A DNA stretch of 64,000 nucleotides from Pseudomonas songnenensis (GTDB lineage Bacteria; Pseudomonadota; Gammaproteobacteria; Pseudomonadales; Pseudomonadaceae): positions 248,001 through 312,000 of the forward strand of contig NZ_RFFN01000005.1 of NCBI RefSeq assembly GCF_003696315.1, written 5' to 3'. The notes beneath the pieces are model-generated. The model ran no database searches. It was not told the DNA's origin and was given only the letters and a program-made list of their open reading frames with translations. Below, in pieces: positions 28,644 to 38,723 of the stretch. Within the stretch, counting starts at the first letter, position 1. Each line of letters starts with the position of its first letter. Position numbers and translations under genes: made by a program.

Positions 28644-29282
28644 TCAATCGTCGGAAGTCTTGTGCTTGTATTCGCACAGATCTTCAATCCGGCAGCTGCC
28701 ACATTGCGGCTTGCGCGCCTTGCAGACATAGCGCCCATGCAGGATCAGCCAGTGGTGCGCATCGAGAAGATATTCCTTGGGCACGAAGCGGATCAGCTTG
28801 CGCTCGACCTCAAGCACGTTCTTGCCGGGAGCGATGCCTGTGCGGTTGCTGACCCTGAAGATATGGGTATCCACGGCCATGGCGAACTGGCGGAATGCGG
28901 TATTGAGCACCACATTCGCGGTTTTGCGGCCTACCCCGGGAAGGGCTTCCAGAGCTTCGCGGTTGTCGGGCACCTGGCTGCCATGCCGCTCGATCAGGAT
29001 GCGGCAGGTCTCGATGACGTTCTTCGCCTTGCTCGGATACAGGCCGATGGTGCGGATGTACTCGCACAGTCCGTCGTAGCCAAGCGCGTAGATAGCCTCT
29101 GGGGTATTGGCCACCGGGAACAGCCTGGCAGTGGCCTTGTTGACTCCGACATCGGTGGCCTGAGCCGAGAGGATCACCGCGATCAGCAGTTCGAAGGGCG
29201 TGGTGTAGGCCAGCTCGGTCTTCGGCTCGGGATTGTCTTCATGCAAGCGTCGGAAAATCTCCCGGCGTTTTTCGCTGTTCAT
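28644..29282 (-). CDS. nth: Endonuclease III
   Basis: A 212-residue DNA glycosylase/AP lyase for oxidised pyrimidines. The helix-hairpin-helix LPGVGRKTANVV gives the catalytic Lys120, Asp138 lies in AMAVDTHIFRV, and the C-terminal 4Fe-4S cluster cysteines are at 187, 194, 197 and 203 (C-x6-C-x2-C-x5-C). It is the last gene of the rnf run, 10 bases after rnfE, as in E. coli and pseudomonads. Confidence 0.98.
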   Translation of the reverse strand: MNSEKRREIFRRLHEDNPEPKTELAYTTPFELLIAVILSAQATDVGVNKATARLFPVANTPEAIYALGYDGLCEYIRTIGLYPSKAKNVIETCRILIERHGSQVPDNREALEALPGVGRKTANVVLNTAFRQFAMAVDTHIFRVSNRTGIAPGKNVLEVERKLIRFVPKEYLLDAHHWLILHGRYVCKARKPQCGSCRIEDLCEYKHKTSDD

Positions 29283-29292
29283 CCGGCCAGGC

Positions 29293-30006
29293 TCACTCGA
29301 TCACGCCGGTTACGCGCACACGACGACTGGCGGCTGGCGTGGCTGGCTGGGCGGCGCGGGCGCGCTCTGCAAGTTGGTGGTCGATCCGGTTCTTCAGCGC
29401 AATCAGCAGCCCGAGGACGATGAATGCGCCAGGCGGCAGGATGGCCAGCAGGAAACCCTTGTAGTCGCTGAACAGGGTGATCTGCCAGTCAGCGGCGATC
29501 GGGCCGAACAGCAGGTGCATGTTGGCGAACAGCGCCCCTGTGCCGAACAGCTCGCGCAGGCCGCCGAGCACTACCAGCACCAGGCAGAAACCGATGCCCA
29601 TGACCAGGCCGTCGAAGCCCGCAATCAGCGGATTGTGTTTGGCGGCGAAGCCGTCGGCGCGGCCGAGGATCACGCAGTTGGTGGTGATCAGCGGGATGAA
29701 GATGCCGAGAATCTGGTACAGCTCGTAGGTGAAGGCCTGCATCAGCAGTTCGATGCAGGTGGTCAGCGCGGCGATGATCATCACGAATGCGGGCAGGCGT
29801 ACCGCGGTGTTGACCACGCCGCGCACCAGCGAGACGCCGATGTTCGAACAGGTCAGCACCAGCATTGTCGCCAGGCCGAGGCCGAGAGCGTTGACCGCCG
29901 AGTTGCTGACGCCGAGCAGCGGGCAGAGACCGAGCAGCTGCACCAGTGCAGGGTTGTTCTTCCACAGGCCGTTGACGGTCAGTTCGCGGTAGCTGGGTGT
30001 GCTCAT
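29293..30006 (-). CDS. rnfE: Rnf electron transport complex subunit E
   Basis: A 237-residue membrane subunit with about six helices; conserved [22 protein letters not shown] (about residues 27-48) and [21 protein letters not shown]. RnfA and RnfE are homologous and form the central membrane pair. The start overlaps the rnfG stop by four bases. The tail of about 25 residues ([18 protein letters not shown]) is variable in the family. Confidence 0.95.
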   Translation of the reverse strand: MSTPSYRELTVNGLWKNNPALVQLLGLCPLLGVSNSAVNALGLGLATMLVLTCSNIGVSLVRGVVNTAVRLPAFVMIIAALTTCIELLMQAFTYELYQILGIFIPLITTNCVILGRADGFAAKHNPLIAGFDGLVMGIGFCLVLVVLGGLRELFGTGALFANMHLLFGPIAADWQITLFSDYKGFLLAILPPGAFIVLGLLIALKNRIDHQLAERARAAQPATPAASRRVRVTGVIE

Positions 30007-30782
30007 GGCTGATCCCCTTGCGGCTCGGCGGCCGGCTCGGTGGTGCGCAGTTCGTCGCGCGTGGCGGCACTGCCGGCCCGGGAATGTACGGTGGTTCCCT
30101 CGGGTTCGCTGCGGCTTTCCAGGGTATCGCCAGTGGCCTCGGTCGTCTCGCCGCCGCTTTTCAGCAGTTCGGCCTTGTGCGCATCGAAGTACTGCAACGC
30201 GCGGTGCACTGCGCCGACCACGGCCCGCGGTGTGATGGTGGCGCCGGCGAACTGGTCGAACTCGCCGCGATCCTTCTTCACGGCCCAGCCCTCAGCCTCC
30301 GGGTTGTTCAGCGATTTGTCTTCGAAACCCCGAATCCACTGGCTCTTGGCCAGGTCGATCTTGTCACCCAGGCCTGGCGTTTCCCGGTGGCCGATGACCC
30401 GGACTCCGGCGACACGGCCGTCGGCACGAATACCGACCAGTAGATGGATGGCGCCACTGTAGCCATCCGGGGCGATAGCCTGAAGTATCACGGCGGTCGG
30501 CCGACCGTCCTTGATGGCGATATAGGCCGGCAGAGGGCTTCGGTTGCCCAGCAAGCGGTCCTGGATCAGCACGCTGTTATCGAGCAGATGATTGTCATAG
30601 CTGGCGGCGGGCAGGATTTCACCGAGAGCGCGTACCTGCGCGGCGCGCTCGGCTGCCTGGATGCGTTCGGCGGTGCCTTGCTGAAGCAAGGTGACCGCTC
30701 CTACCGTGACGATCGCGAACAAGCCCAGCACGGCGGCGTTCTTCAGCATCGAGCGGCTGATTTCCGGAAGCATCATGATCAT
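30003..30782 (-). CDS. rnfG: Rnf electron transport complex subunit G
   Basis: A 259-residue subunit with one N-terminal membrane helix ([19 protein letters not shown]) and a periplasmic domain carrying covalent FMN on the Thr of the motif [11 protein letters not shown]. It shuttles electrons between RnfD and the membrane pair. The C-terminal ~45 residues are Gly/Glu-rich and not conserved. Starts at the ATG at 30782, overlapping the rnfD stop by four bases. Confidence 0.95.
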   Translation of the reverse strand: MIMMLPEISRSMLKNAAVLGLFAIVTVGAVTLLQQGTAERIQAAERAAQVRALGEILPAASYDNHLLDNSVLIQDRLLGNRSPLPAYIAIKDGRPTAVILQAIAPDGYSGAIHLLVGIRADGRVAGVRVIGHRETPGLGDKIDLAKSQWIRGFEDKSLNNPEAEGWAVKKDRGEFDQFAGATITPRAVVGAVHRALQYFDAHKAELLKSGGETTEATGDTLESRSEPEGTTVHSRAGSAATRDELRTTEPAAEPQGDQP

Positions 30783-31807
30783 TCGCCCAGCTTGAAGCCG
30801 CGCTCGGCCTTACGGTGACCGTAGGTGCGCGGGCGGGTGTAGTAGTCGATGGTGGGGGCCGCCAGGTTCATCAGGAGCACGCCGAAGGCCACGCCGTCCG
30901 GATAGCCGCCCCAGGCGCGGATGACATACACCAGAATACCGACGCCAGCACCGAAGATAAGGCGTCCGCGCGGGCTGGTGGCGCTGCTGACCGGATCGGT
31001 GACGATAAAGAAGGCGCCGAGCATGGTGGCACCGCTGAGCAGGTGGAACAGTGGCGACCCATTGCTATCGGAGCCCGAGCCATTCCAGAACACCAGGCTC
31101 ATCAACAGCAGGGCACCAAGCATGCCAACCGGCGCGTGCCAGCTGAACAGCCTTTTGTGCAGCAGGAACAGGCCGCCAGCCAGGAACGCCAGGTTCACCA
31201 CTTCCGAGCCGATGCCGCCGAAGTGGCCGAAGGCCGGGTTGCTCCACAGTTCGTCGATGGTCAGGCTTTTGTTTACCTTCAATACATCAAGGGCTGTGGC
31301 CTGGGTCCAGCCATCGGGAAGCGAGGCGATGCCGAGGATGTGCTGCAAGCCGGCGCTAAATCCGACGCTGTGCGGCACCGGCCAGGTGGTCATTTCCACC
31401 GGGAAGGAAATCAGCACCACCACGTAACCGATCATCGCCGGGTTGAAAGGATTCTGGCCGAGTCCGCCATACAGTTGCTTGCCGAAAACCACGGCGCAGC
31501 CAGTGGCAATCAGTGTCAGCCACCAGGGTGAGTAGGGCGGCAAAGCCAGTGCCAGCAACACCGCGGTCACCAGCACGCTACCGTCGCGCAAAAAGAAGCC
31601 CACCGGCCGCTGGCGCAGCCGGAGAATTGCGGCTTCGAAACCCAGCGCCGCGGCGCAGGCCCAGGCCAGGTTGATCAGCGTGCCGGCACCGTAAAGCCAG
31701 GTCAGGACGACCACGCCGGGCAGCGTGGCTGCAAGCACCAGCAGCATGACCCGCTGGGTACGGCTGGGGCCCTTGGCATGGGGTGAGGTGATGCGGGGCA
31801 GGGCCAT
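30779..31807 (-). CDS. rnfD: Rnf electron transport complex subunit D
   Basis: A 342-residue membrane protein (about nine helices) with covalent FMN on the Thr in [15 protein letters not shown], as in NqrB. Conserved [14 protein letters not shown] supports the family. It should take part in ion translocation. It lies 105 bases downstream of rnfC, an unusual gap within an otherwise overlapping operon. Confidence 0.95.
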   Translation of the reverse strand: MALPRITSPHAKGPSRTQRVMLLVLAATLPGVVVLTWLYGAGTLINLAWACAAALGFEAAILRLRQRPVGFFLRDGSVLVTAVLLALALPPYSPWWLTLIATGCAVVFGKQLYGGLGQNPFNPAMIGYVVVLISFPVEMTTWPVPHSVGFSAGLQHILGIASLPDGWTQATALDVLKVNKSLTIDELWSNPAFGHFGGIGSEVVNLAFLAGGLFLLHKRLFSWHAPVGMLGALLLMSLVFWNGSGSDSNGSPLFHLLSGATMLGAFFIVTDPVSSATSPRGRLIFGAGVGILVYVIRAWGGYPDGVAFGVLLMNLAAPTIDYYTRPRTYGHRKAERGFKLGE

Positions 31808-31912
31808 TGGCTCTCCGGGTTTAAAACGTTGTCATTGGAAGGCTAAGCAACCTTCCGACGAATCAGATCCGTTAATGGCGCAGCGACGCGCCTGTTCCAT
31901 GCTGCGCAGCGC
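31808..31912 (-). other. 105-base spacer between rnfC and rnfD
   Basis: All other junctions from rnfA to rnfE overlap by four bases except this one. On the minus strand the spacer holds a small hairpin (ggaagg / ccttcc, near 31842) and a possible 22-codon reading frame starting at the ATG around 31898-31900 with no visible ribosome site. I see no convincing gene in it. Confidence 0.6.
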
Positions 31913-34786
31913 TCATGAGTCTTGGTAGTCCGCGAGCTGTCGCTCCGCTTCATTCAACCGTGTGCGGGCCGCTTCTACCTCGGCTGGCTCTGCATTCTCG
32001 TCGCGCTCCAGCTTGCGCAGATCGGCGCGGGCGAAGGCGACTTCGGTCTTGAGCTCTCGCTGGCGATTATCGACGCCTGGCTTGCTGGTGCGTACCAGTT
32101 CCGGCGCAGGCTTTTTCGAGGCGTCTTCTGCGGCATGCAAGGCTTGCTCGGCTGCGCCCAGTGCGTCGCGCAGGCGATTGAGCTCCGCCTCTTCTGCACC
32201 GGCCTTCTCAGCTTTCTTTAGTTCGGCGCGTTTCATCGCCAATTCGATCTTGGCCTTCTTCAGCGCCTCGTCGTTCGCCGGCTTGGCGGTGGGGGCGGGC
32301 GCGGCGCTCTGCGCGGCGGCCAGCGCCTGTTCGGCTTCGTGCAGCTGCTGGCGCAGGCGAGCAAGTTCGGCCTGCTGGTCGTCGTCCGGTGACTCGACCT
32401 TCTCCAGCTTGCGGATCTGTGCCTTGAGCATGGCCGCTTCGATCTTGGCCTTCTTCAGCGCCTCGTCATCGGCCGGCTTGGCGGTGGAGGCAGGCGCGGC
32501 GCTCTGTGCGGCGGCCAGCGCCTGTTCGGCGTCGTGCAGCTGCTGACGCAGACGAGCAAGTTCGGCCTGCTGGTCGTCGTCCGGTGACTCGACCTTCTCC
32601 AGCTTGCGGATCTGCGCCTTGAGCATGGCGGCTTCGATCTTGGCCTTCTTCAGCGCCTCGTCATCGGCCGGCTTGGCGGTGGGGGCAGGCGAAGCGCTCT
32701 GCGCGGCGGCCAGCGCCTGTTCGGCGTCGTGCAGTTGCTGGCGCAGGCGAGCAAGTTCGGCCTGCTGGTCATCGTCCGGTACTTCGAGCTTCTCCAGCTT
32801 GCGGATCTGTGCCTTGAGCATGGCCGCTTCGATCTTGGCTTTCTTCAGCGCCTCGTCATCGGCCGGCTTGGCGGTGGAGGCAGGCGCGGCGCTCTGTGCG
32901 GCGGCCAGCGCCTGTTCGGCTTCGTGCAGCTGCTGACGCAGACGAGCGAGCTCGGCCTGCTGGTCGTCGTCCGGTACTTCGAGCTTCTCCAGCTTGCGGA
33001 TCTGCGCCTTGAGCATGGCCGCTTCGATCTTGGCCTTCTTCAGCGCCTCGTCGTCTGCTGGCTTGGCGGTAGGCGCGGCGCTGGCGCTCTGCTGGATGGC
33101 GGCATCGAGCGCCTGCTGCGCCGCTTCGGCGGCTTTGCGCAGATCGGCGACCTGGGCTTGCAGTTCGGGCGTGTCGTGAGAGGCGAGTTGCTTTTCGGCT
33201 TTCTTCAGCGCGACCTGGGCCATGCTGGCGTCGATCTTCAGCTTCTTCTGAGTTTCCGAGAGCCCCGACTTGGGCGTTGCGCTGGGGGTTGCAGCGGCGG
33301 TATCAGAGGCCACCTGCGCGCTTTCGCCTTGCGCCGCCTTGGCACGTGCGGCGCGTTCGGCGCGGGCCTTGCGCTCGGCCTCCTTCTGTTCCTCGGCACG
33401 GCGCAGACGCTCCTGGCGCAGTTCGAAGCGCTGCTTGGAGTGCTCGGCCTTCTGCTGCTTCTGCTCCAGCTCGCGGATCTCGCCCTTGGCGGCGCGGTAG
33501 TACTGCACCAGCGGGATGCTCGATGGGCAGACGTAGGCGCAGGCGCCGCATTCGATACAGTCGAACAGGTGATGTGCCTTGAGCTGTTCGTGTTCCTGGC
33601 CGAGAGCGAAGAAGTGCAGTTGCTGTGGCAGCAGGCTGACCGGACAGGCTTCGGCGCATTCACCACAGCGAATACAGGGCAGCGCTGGTGGTGGCGGCGG
33701 CAGTTCTTCAAGCGTGCTGGCCAGCAGGCAGTTGGTGGTCTTGACCACCGGTACCTCGAGGGACGGCAGGGTGAAGCCCATCATCGGGCCGCCCATGATC
33801 AGACGGTTGAGCCTGTTCTGCTCGAGTCCGGCGAACGCCAGCAGTTCACCGACCGGCGTGCCGATCAGTGCCTCGACGTTCATCGGCCGCGCCAGTGCTT
33901 CGCCAGTGAGGGTGGTGATGCGCGAGATCAGCGGCTTGCCGAGCAGCACGGCGTCATGGATGGCAACGCAGGTGCCGACGTTCTGGCAGAGCATGCCGAT
34001 ATCCGCTGGCAGACCACCGCTGGGCACCTCTTCGCCAGTGAGGATCTGGATCAGCTGCTTTTCGCCGCCGGAGGGGTACTTGGTCGGAAAGACCTTGAGC
34101 ACGAAGGGGCGCTCACCGATGGCCGCGCGCACCGCGGCGATGGCTTCGGGCTTGTTGTCCTCGATGCCGATCAGCACGTCCTGCGGTTGGATCAGGTGCG
34201 CGAGGATCTCGATACCTGCTACCAACTGGGCGGCTTTTTCACGCATCAGCAGATCGTCGGCGGTGATGTACGGCTCGCACTCGGTGCCGTTGATGATCAG
34301 CGTGCGGATCGTCTGGGTCGGCGGGGGGCTGAGCTTTACTGCGGTGGGGAAACCCGCGCCACCCAGACCATTGATACCGGCCTGGCGAATCAATTCGAGC
34401 AGCGCGCTGCGCTCGAGCTTCTGGTAATCGGGCTGCGGATGCAGATCAATCCATTTGTCCTCGCCATCGCTGTCGATGACGATCGCATTGGCGAGCATGC
34501 CCGATACGTGAGGAAAGGGTTGTGGGCCGATAAGGCTGACCACGCCGGACGTGGGGGCGTGCAGAGGTGCGCTGACGAAGCCGCTGGCGGTCGCGATCTG
34601 TTGGCCTTTGAGCACCCGCTCGCCGGGCGTGACACAAGGCTCCGCCGGGGCGCCCAGGTGCTGCGCCAGCGGCAGAATCAGGCGTTGGGGCAGCGGTGCC
34701 GGCTGGATCGGCGTGCGGTTGGACAGCTCCTTGTGCTCCGGTGGATGGATGCCACCGTGGATGTCCCATATCTTCAATGAGGTCAT
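31913..34786 (-). CDS. rnfC: Rnf electron transport complex subunit C with a long repeat tail
   Basis: A 957-residue form of RnfC, much longer than the ~440 residues of the core. Residues 1-430 are the NADH/FMN-binding core ([16 protein letters not shown] at about 138-152) and two 4Fe-4S sites: cysteines at 371, 374, 377, 381 and at 410, 413, 416, 420. From about 430 the protein is a charged coiled coil rich in Ala, Glu, Lys and Gln, including four nearly identical 65-residue units (575-834) and a weaker fifth (835 to about 896). Long Ala-rich tails are known in RnfC of enterobacteria and Vibrio, but the exact number of units varies. Start and stop overlap rnfB by four bases. Confidence 0.95.
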   Translation of the reverse strand: MTSLKIWDIHGGIHPPEHKELSNRTPIQPAPLPQRLILPLAQHLGAPAEPCVTPGERVLKGQQIATASGFVSAPLHAPTSGVVSLIGPQPFPHVSGMLANAIVIDSDGEDKWIDLHPQPDYQKLERSALLELIRQAGINGLGGAGFPTAVKLSPPPTQTIRTLIINGTECEPYITADDLLMREKAAQLVAGIEILAHLIQPQDVLIGIEDNKPEAIAAVRAAIGERPFVLKVFPTKYPSGGEKQLIQILTGEEVPSGGLPADIGMLCQNVGTCVAIHDAVLLGKPLISRITTLTGEALARPMNVEALIGTPVGELLAFAGLEQNRLNRLIMGGPMMGFTLPSLEVPVVKTTNCLLASTLEELPPPPPALPCIRCGECAEACPVSLLPQQLHFFALGQEHEQLKAHHLFDCIECGACAYVCPSSIPLVQYYRAAKGEIRELEQKQQKAEHSKQRFELRQERLRRAEEQKEAERKARAERAARAKAAQGESAQVASDTAAATPSATPKSGLSETQKKLKIDASMAQVALKKAEKQLASHDTPELQAQVADLRKAAEAAQQALDAAIQQSASAAPTAKPADDEALKKAKIEAAMLKAQIRKLEKLEVPDDDQQAELARLRQQLHEAEQALAAAQSAAPASTAKPADDEALKKAKIEAAMLKAQIRKLEKLEVPDDDQQAELARLRQQLHDAEQALAAAQSASPAPTAKPADDEALKKAKIEAAMLKAQIRKLEKVESPDDDQQAELARLRQQLHDAEQALAAAQSAAPASTAKPADDEALKKAKIEAAMLKAQIRKLEKVESPDDDQQAELARLRQQLHEAEQALAAAQSAAPAPTAKPANDEALKKAKIELAMKRAELKKAEKAGAEEAELNRLRDALGAAEQALHAAEDASKKPAPELVRTSKPGVDNRQRELKTEVAFARADLRKLERDENAEPAEVEAARTRLNEAERQLADYQDS
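32285..33064 (-). repeat. Four tandem 195-bp units inside rnfC
   Basis: The marker gcttggcggt recurs on the plus strand at 32281, 32476, 32671, 32866 and 33061, exactly 195 bases apart. On the minus strand each unit encodes 65 residues starting [20 protein letters not shown]. Units 1 and 2 carry LEV and units 3 and 4 VES before PDDD, so pairs share variants. Codon-level identity is high, which points to recent duplication or gene conversion. A weaker copy flanks the array on each side. Confidence 0.95.
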
Positions 34787-35358
34787 GCGGCCTGCTCCCG
34801 GTCAGTCGCGATCAGCTGGCCGGGCGCCAACGGCCGGTTCCACTTCCAGCTCTGCAGGTTGCTGCCGACTTCGATCATGTCGATGCAGTCCACCGGGCAG
34901 GGCTCGACACAGAGGTCGCAGCCGGTGCATTCGGAAATGATCACGGTGTGCATCTGTCGCGCCGCGCCGACGATGGCATCCACCGGGCAGGCCTGGATGC
35001 ACTTGGTACAGCCGATGCATTCCGCTTCGCGGATGTAGGCGACCATCTGCGGCTTTTCTCCACCTTCGGCATCCAGCGGCTCTGCCTCGACGTCGAGCAG
35101 GTCAGCCAGCGCCTGGATGGTTGCCTCGCCGCCCGGCGGGCACTTGTTGATCTTGTCGCCGCCGGCGATGGCCTCGGCGTAGGGCTTGCAGCCCGGATAG
35201 CCGCACTGGCCACATTGGGTCTGGGGCAGCAGGGCATTGATCTGTTCGGCGATGGGGTCGCCTTCGACGCGAAAGCGCACGGCGGCGAAACCGAGGATGG
35301 CACCGCCAAGCAGGCACAGGGCGAGCAGTGCAAGCACTGCGATGAGAACCGCACTCAT
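34783..35358 (-). CDS. rnfB: Rnf electron transport complex subunit B
   Basis: A 191-residue iron-sulfur subunit with an N-terminal membrane helix and a four-cysteine group ([16 protein letters not shown]) binding a 4Fe-4S cluster, followed by two ferredoxin-type 4Fe-4S motifs ([16 protein letters not shown] and [16 protein letters not shown]). It feeds electrons between ferredoxin and the complex. Overlaps rnfA and rnfC by four bases each. Confidence 0.97.
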   Translation of the reverse strand: MSAVLIAVLALLALCLLGGAILGFAAVRFRVEGDPIAEQINALLPQTQCGQCGYPGCKPYAEAIAGGDKINKCPPGGEATIQALADLLDVEAEPLDAEGGEKPQMVAYIREAECIGCTKCIQACPVDAIVGAARQMHTVIISECTGCDLCVEPCPVDCIDMIEVGSNLQSWKWNRPLAPGQLIATDREQAA

Positions 35359-35939
35359 AGCTTGATCAACCCGGTAAAGCCCATGAAGGCCAGGGACATC
35401 AGCCCGGCGGTGACCATGCCGATCGCCGCGCCCTGGAACGACTTCGGCACATCGGCGATGGCGATGCGCTCACGCATGGCGGCGAACAGCACCAGCACCA
35501 GGGAAAAGCCCAGCCCCGCGGCGAAGCCGTTGACGGTGGCGGTCAGGAAGGTGAATTCGGCCTTGTTGGCATTGAGCAGCGCCACACCTAGGACGATGCA
35601 GTTGGTGGTGATCAGCGGCAGGAAGATGCCGAGTACACGGTAGAGCAGCGGACTGGTCTTGTTTACCACCATCTCGGTGAACTGAACGGTTACGGCAATC
35701 ACCAGAATGAAGCTGATGGTGCGCAGGAATTCCAGGTCCAGCGGTTTGAGCACGTACTGCTGAACCAGGTAGCTGCACATGGCCGCAAGCGTCAGCACGA
35801 AGGTGGTCGCCAGCGACAGGCCGATGGCTGTTTCGATCTTCTTCGAAACGCCCATGAACGGGCACAGACCGAGGAACTGCACCAGCACGAAATTGTTGAC
35901 CAGGATGGCGCTAACCATGATCAGGGCGAGTTCGGTCAT
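35355..35939 (-). CDS. rnfA: Rnf electron transport complex subunit A
   Basis: A 194-residue membrane subunit of six helices, start of the operon. The conserved [23 protein letters not shown] and [19 protein letters not shown] match RnfA. The region upstream (35940-36171) is the control region shared with the divergent secreted-protein gene. The complex may pump Na+ or H+ while coupling ferredoxin and NADH. Confidence 0.97.
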   Translation of the reverse strand: MTELALIMVSAILVNNFVLVQFLGLCPFMGVSKKIETAIGLSLATTFVLTLAAMCSYLVQQYVLKPLDLEFLRTISFILVIAVTVQFTEMVVNKTSPLLYRVLGIFLPLITTNCIVLGVALLNANKAEFTFLTATVNGFAAGLGFSLVLVLFAAMRERIAIADVPKSFQGAAIGMVTAGLMSLAFMGFTGLIKL

Positions 35940-36171
35940 CTAGGATTTGTCCCGTTCCGTCGCGCTTTGCGAGAGCTGTGGGGCTAAAGGGCCGCTATTA
36001 TCGGGAAGCCGTCGCAGCCATACAAGCTGCGGCAGTCCGTCGCGTCGATTGAGCGACGTCCGGACAAGGCTGAAGAAATGCTGCAAGCGCCGGTTGTCTG
36101 CTGTTTCAGCAGTCAAGGCGCGGTTGTGGTCTGATGATTCGAAGCCTGTGAAACCATCGGAGGTGGTAGCC

Positions 36172-36594
36172 ATGAGCATTCGTTCGCTATTCGTCCTGCT
36201 CTGTCTCGGGCTGGGCACGAGCCTGCCGGCACAGGCGGACCGCCGAGATGGCGTATGGATTTTCCAGGCCGAAAACCCTCGCTACTACAACAGCCAGAGT
36301 TCGCGTTACTACGGCCAGGGCTACAACCGTGGGTACCGGCATGACAGCCGTCCGCAGCAGTACGATCCGCGCAGCCCTTATTCTCATTACCCGCAGTATC
36401 CACGGAACCTGCCGCCGCGCTATCAGAGCCAGCTGCCGCCGCAGTACTACGACCGTCATCGCGGTTTCGAGCGCCGAGACCACTGGCGGCAGGAGCATCG
36501 CCATCAGCGCCCGCCGGTAGTCAGGGATGGGCGCGACCATCGACTGCGGCCACACTACGAGCGAGGCGGGCGGCACCAGTACTATCGGCGCTGA
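36172..36594 (+). CDS. Secreted Tyr/Arg/Pro/Gln-rich protein of unknown function
   Basis: A 140-residue protein with a signal peptide (MSIRSLFVLLCLGLGTSLPAQA) and a mature part full of Tyr, Arg, Pro, Gln and His, with spaced YY, YQS and HYPQYPR-like pieces. No domain is recognised. I chose the ATG at 36172 because ggaggtgg lies upstream; the frame continues upstream without conservation. It could be a small envelope or metal-binding protein, since it has several His. Nothing similar in composition lies nearby. Confidence 0.7.
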   Translation: MSIRSLFVLLCLGLGTSLPAQADRRDGVWIFQAENPRYYNSQSSRYYGQGYNRGYRHDSRPQQYDPRSPYSHYPQYPRNLPPRYQSQLPPQYYDRHRGFERRDHWRQEHRHQRPPVVRDGRDHRLRPHYERGGRHQYYRR

Positions 36595-36597
36595 GAA

Positions 36598-37701
36598 CTA
36601 GAGCTCAGCCAGTGGGTGCGCCCCCGCCCATGTCGCCTGGAAATGGGCGTCGATCACCGCTTGCGGGATGTTGAATACGTCCGGCCAGTGCCAGCTTGGC
36701 TGGTTGTCCTTATCGATCAGGCGGGCCCGCACCCCTTCGGCGAATTCGGGGTGACGACAGCAATTGAGGCTCAGCGCGTATTCCGTCTGCAGCGCCTGCG
36801 TCAGCGATTGCTTGCGTCCGTGCGCCTGCTGACGCCATATCAGGTGGGCACTGAGCGGGCAGGCGTTGCTCACGGCGTGAGCAGCCCCGGCAAAAACGTC
36901 GTCCGGGTCGCTGTGCAGGGCGAGCAGTGCGTGCCAGGCGTGTGCCAGCTCGGCCACATCCAGCAGCTCATCTATCCGCCCGCGCCGCTTGAGCAGGCGC
37001 CCCTCGGGCAGTTTGTCAGCCGCCTGCTTGCCCAGGGCGCGCAGCAAGCTGTGGAGCTGTCCGGCGGCGTACTCCTGCCAATTGATCTGCACCAATCCCT
37101 CGATCAGGTCGGACTGCTGTTCATTTGTCAGGCAGCGGTCGGCCAGGCCAACATCCAGCGCGTCGCGGGCATTGATCTGGGTGCCGGTGAGGCCGGCAAA
37201 CAAGCCCAGTCTGCCGGGCAGGCGTGGCAGGAACCAACTCGCGCCGACATCGGTATGCAGGCCGATGGCCACTTCCGGCATCGCCAAACGGCTGTCCGGT
37301 GTGACGATACGGATCGTTGCGCCCTGCAGCAGCCCCATGCCACCGCCCATGACATAGCCGTGGCCCCAGCACAGCAGTGGTTTGGGATAGTGGTGCATCA
37401 GGTGGACGAGACGATATTCATCGGCAAAGAAGCGTTCGGCCAGTGCTGGCACGACACCAGGTGCCGCTCGGCACGCCTCGGCCAGGCGGCGAACGTCGCC
37501 GCCGGCGCAGAATGCCTTCATGCCGTTTCCACGCAACAGTACGCAGACGACATCCGGGTCGGCGGCCCAACGAGCGAACCGATCGAGCAATGCTTCAATC
37601 ATCGGCAGGCTTAGCGCGTTGAGCTGCTGCTCCGCGTCCAGGGTGGCTATGGCGATCCGCGCGTCATGTAGTGCAGGGCGTTCTTCGAAAATGACTTTCA
37701 T
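36598..37701 (-). CDS. 3-hydroxyisobutyryl-CoA hydrolase (crotonase family)
   Basis: A 367-residue crotonase-fold enzyme of the HIBCH type, longer than hydratases. The oxyanion and active-site segments are FCAGGDVRRLAEAC, YVMGGGMGLLQGATIRIVT and MPEVAIGLHTDVGASWFLPRL, with the catalytic Glu and Asp in the last one. It should release 3-hydroxyisobutyrate in valine breakdown. Start at 37701 (MKVIFEERPALHDAR) is preferred. It follows the hydratase gene after 48 bases, so the pair is likely an operon. Confidence 0.88.
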   Translation of the reverse strand: MKVIFEERPALHDARIAIATLDAEQQLNALSLPMIEALLDRFARWAADPDVVCVLLRGNGMKAFCAGGDVRRLAEACRAAPGVVPALAERFFADEYRLVHLMHHYPKPLLCWGHGYVMGGGMGLLQGATIRIVTPDSRLAMPEVAIGLHTDVGASWFLPRLPGRLGLFAGLTGTQINARDALDVGLADRCLTNEQQSDLIEGLVQINWQEYAAGQLHSLLRALGKQAADKLPEGRLLKRRGRIDELLDVAELAHAWHALLALHSDPDDVFAGAAHAVSNACPLSAHLIWRQQAHGRKQSLTQALQTEYALSLNCCRHPEFAEGVRARLIDKDNQPSWHWPDVFNIPQAVIDAHFQATWAGAHPLAEL

Positions 37702-37749
37702 GGGCAGCCTCATCGCCGGGAGCTTGCGGTCTGATGCCCGCTCAGGCGG

Positions 37750-38568
37750 TCATCGGTTGCGCCAGCGTGGGTCCCGTTTTTCCAGGAAGGCGTTGACACC
37801 CTCAAGGGTATCCTCAGCCTCGAACAGCTCGACGAAGGCCTCGCGCTCAGCTGCTCCAAAGGTATGCGGCAAGCGCTGCCGAGCGCCGTCGATCAAAGGT
37901 TTGATTGCCCTTACCGCCACGGGACTCTGCCGTGCGACACGGGAGGCCAGCAGCAGGGCGTGCCCGCGTGACTGGCCCGGCTCCACCACCTGCTCCACCA
38001 AGCCGATGCGCAGCGCGGTTTCGGCGGTGATGCGCTCGCCACAGAGAATCATGCGCTTGGCCCAGCCTTCGCCAACGAGCCATGCCAGCGCCTGTGTGCC
38101 ACCTGCGCAGGGCAACAGTCCGACGGAGGCTTCAGGCAGTCCCATCTGCGCCTGCTGCTCGGCGATACGCAGGTCGCAAGCTAGCGCACACTCAAGCCCG
38201 CCACCCAAGGCAAAGCCGTTGATGGCGGCAATGGATACGCCGCGAAAATCCCGTAGCGCCTCGAACGCTTCGCCGAAGCGGCGGGCCATCTCGCGGGCAC
38301 GATTTCGATCGCCATCGGCAAACAGCTTGAGATCCGCGCCTGCGCTGAAGAACTTCTCGCCCTGGCCGCTGATTACCAGCGCATAGATATCGTCATCGTG
38401 GTTAAGGTGCTCGACGACCTGCTTGAGGCCGATCAGCGACTCACGGTCCCAAGTGTTGGCGGGCGGATGATTGATGGTGATGAGGGCGGTGTGGCCGTGT
38501 TTTTCCACGGTCAGTTTGTGTGTCAGATCGAAGACACCGGCTTGATAGGGCTCTACAGCAGTGCTCAT
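37750..38568 (-). CDS. Enoyl-CoA hydratase (crotonase family)
   Basis: A 272-residue hydratase with FSAGADLKLFADGDR, ALGGGLECALACDLRIA and GLPEASVGLLPCAGGTQALA, holding the two catalytic glutamates. It probably adds water to methacrylyl-CoA or a similar enoyl-CoA in branched-chain amino-acid breakdown, given the HIBCH-type gene next to it. The substrate is inferred from context. Confidence 0.88.
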   Translation of the reverse strand: MSTAVEPYQAGVFDLTHKLTVEKHGHTALITINHPPANTWDRESLIGLKQVVEHLNHDDDIYALVISGQGEKFFSAGADLKLFADGDRNRAREMARRFGEAFEALRDFRGVSIAAINGFALGGGLECALACDLRIAEQQAQMGLPEASVGLLPCAGGTQALAWLVGEGWAKRMILCGERITAETALRIGLVEQVVEPGQSRGHALLLASRVARQSPVAVRAIKPLIDGARQRLPHTFGAAEREAFVELFEAEDTLEGVNAFLEKRDPRWRNR

Positions 38569-38685
38569 GTCGAAATCCTCGTGGCGTGTCAGGCTCGGCC
38601 GATGTGCGACGCGCTAGCGCCGCTGCTCTTCAGAGTCCCTCTGCGCTGCGGAGGTTGCAGCGTTTCGATCCATCAGCAGAGCCGG

Positions 38686-38718
38686 GCGGTGCGCCTGAGC
38701 CTCTCTCAGGCGCACCGC
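38686..38718 (-). other. Strong stem-loop directly after the branched-chain-type binding-protein gene
   Basis: Arms gcggtgcgcctgag and ctcaggcgcaccgc pair perfectly over 14 bp with a 5-base loop. On the minus strand the hairpin starts 5 bases after the stop codon of the gene at 38724 and is not followed by T residues. It may protect the 3' end of an abundant mRNA and separate it from the hydratase genes. Confidence 0.7.
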
Positions 38719-38723
38719 ATCGA

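Noticed and set aside
32285..33064. Regular repeats that could be taken for a CRISPR-like array.
   Set aside because: Units are 195 bp with no unique spacers and encode an in-frame protein repeat.
32729..34780. A 683-residue open frame opposite rnfC, with repeated stretches.
   Set aside because: It is the reverse reading of rnfC; its repeats are the mirror of the 195-bp coding units.
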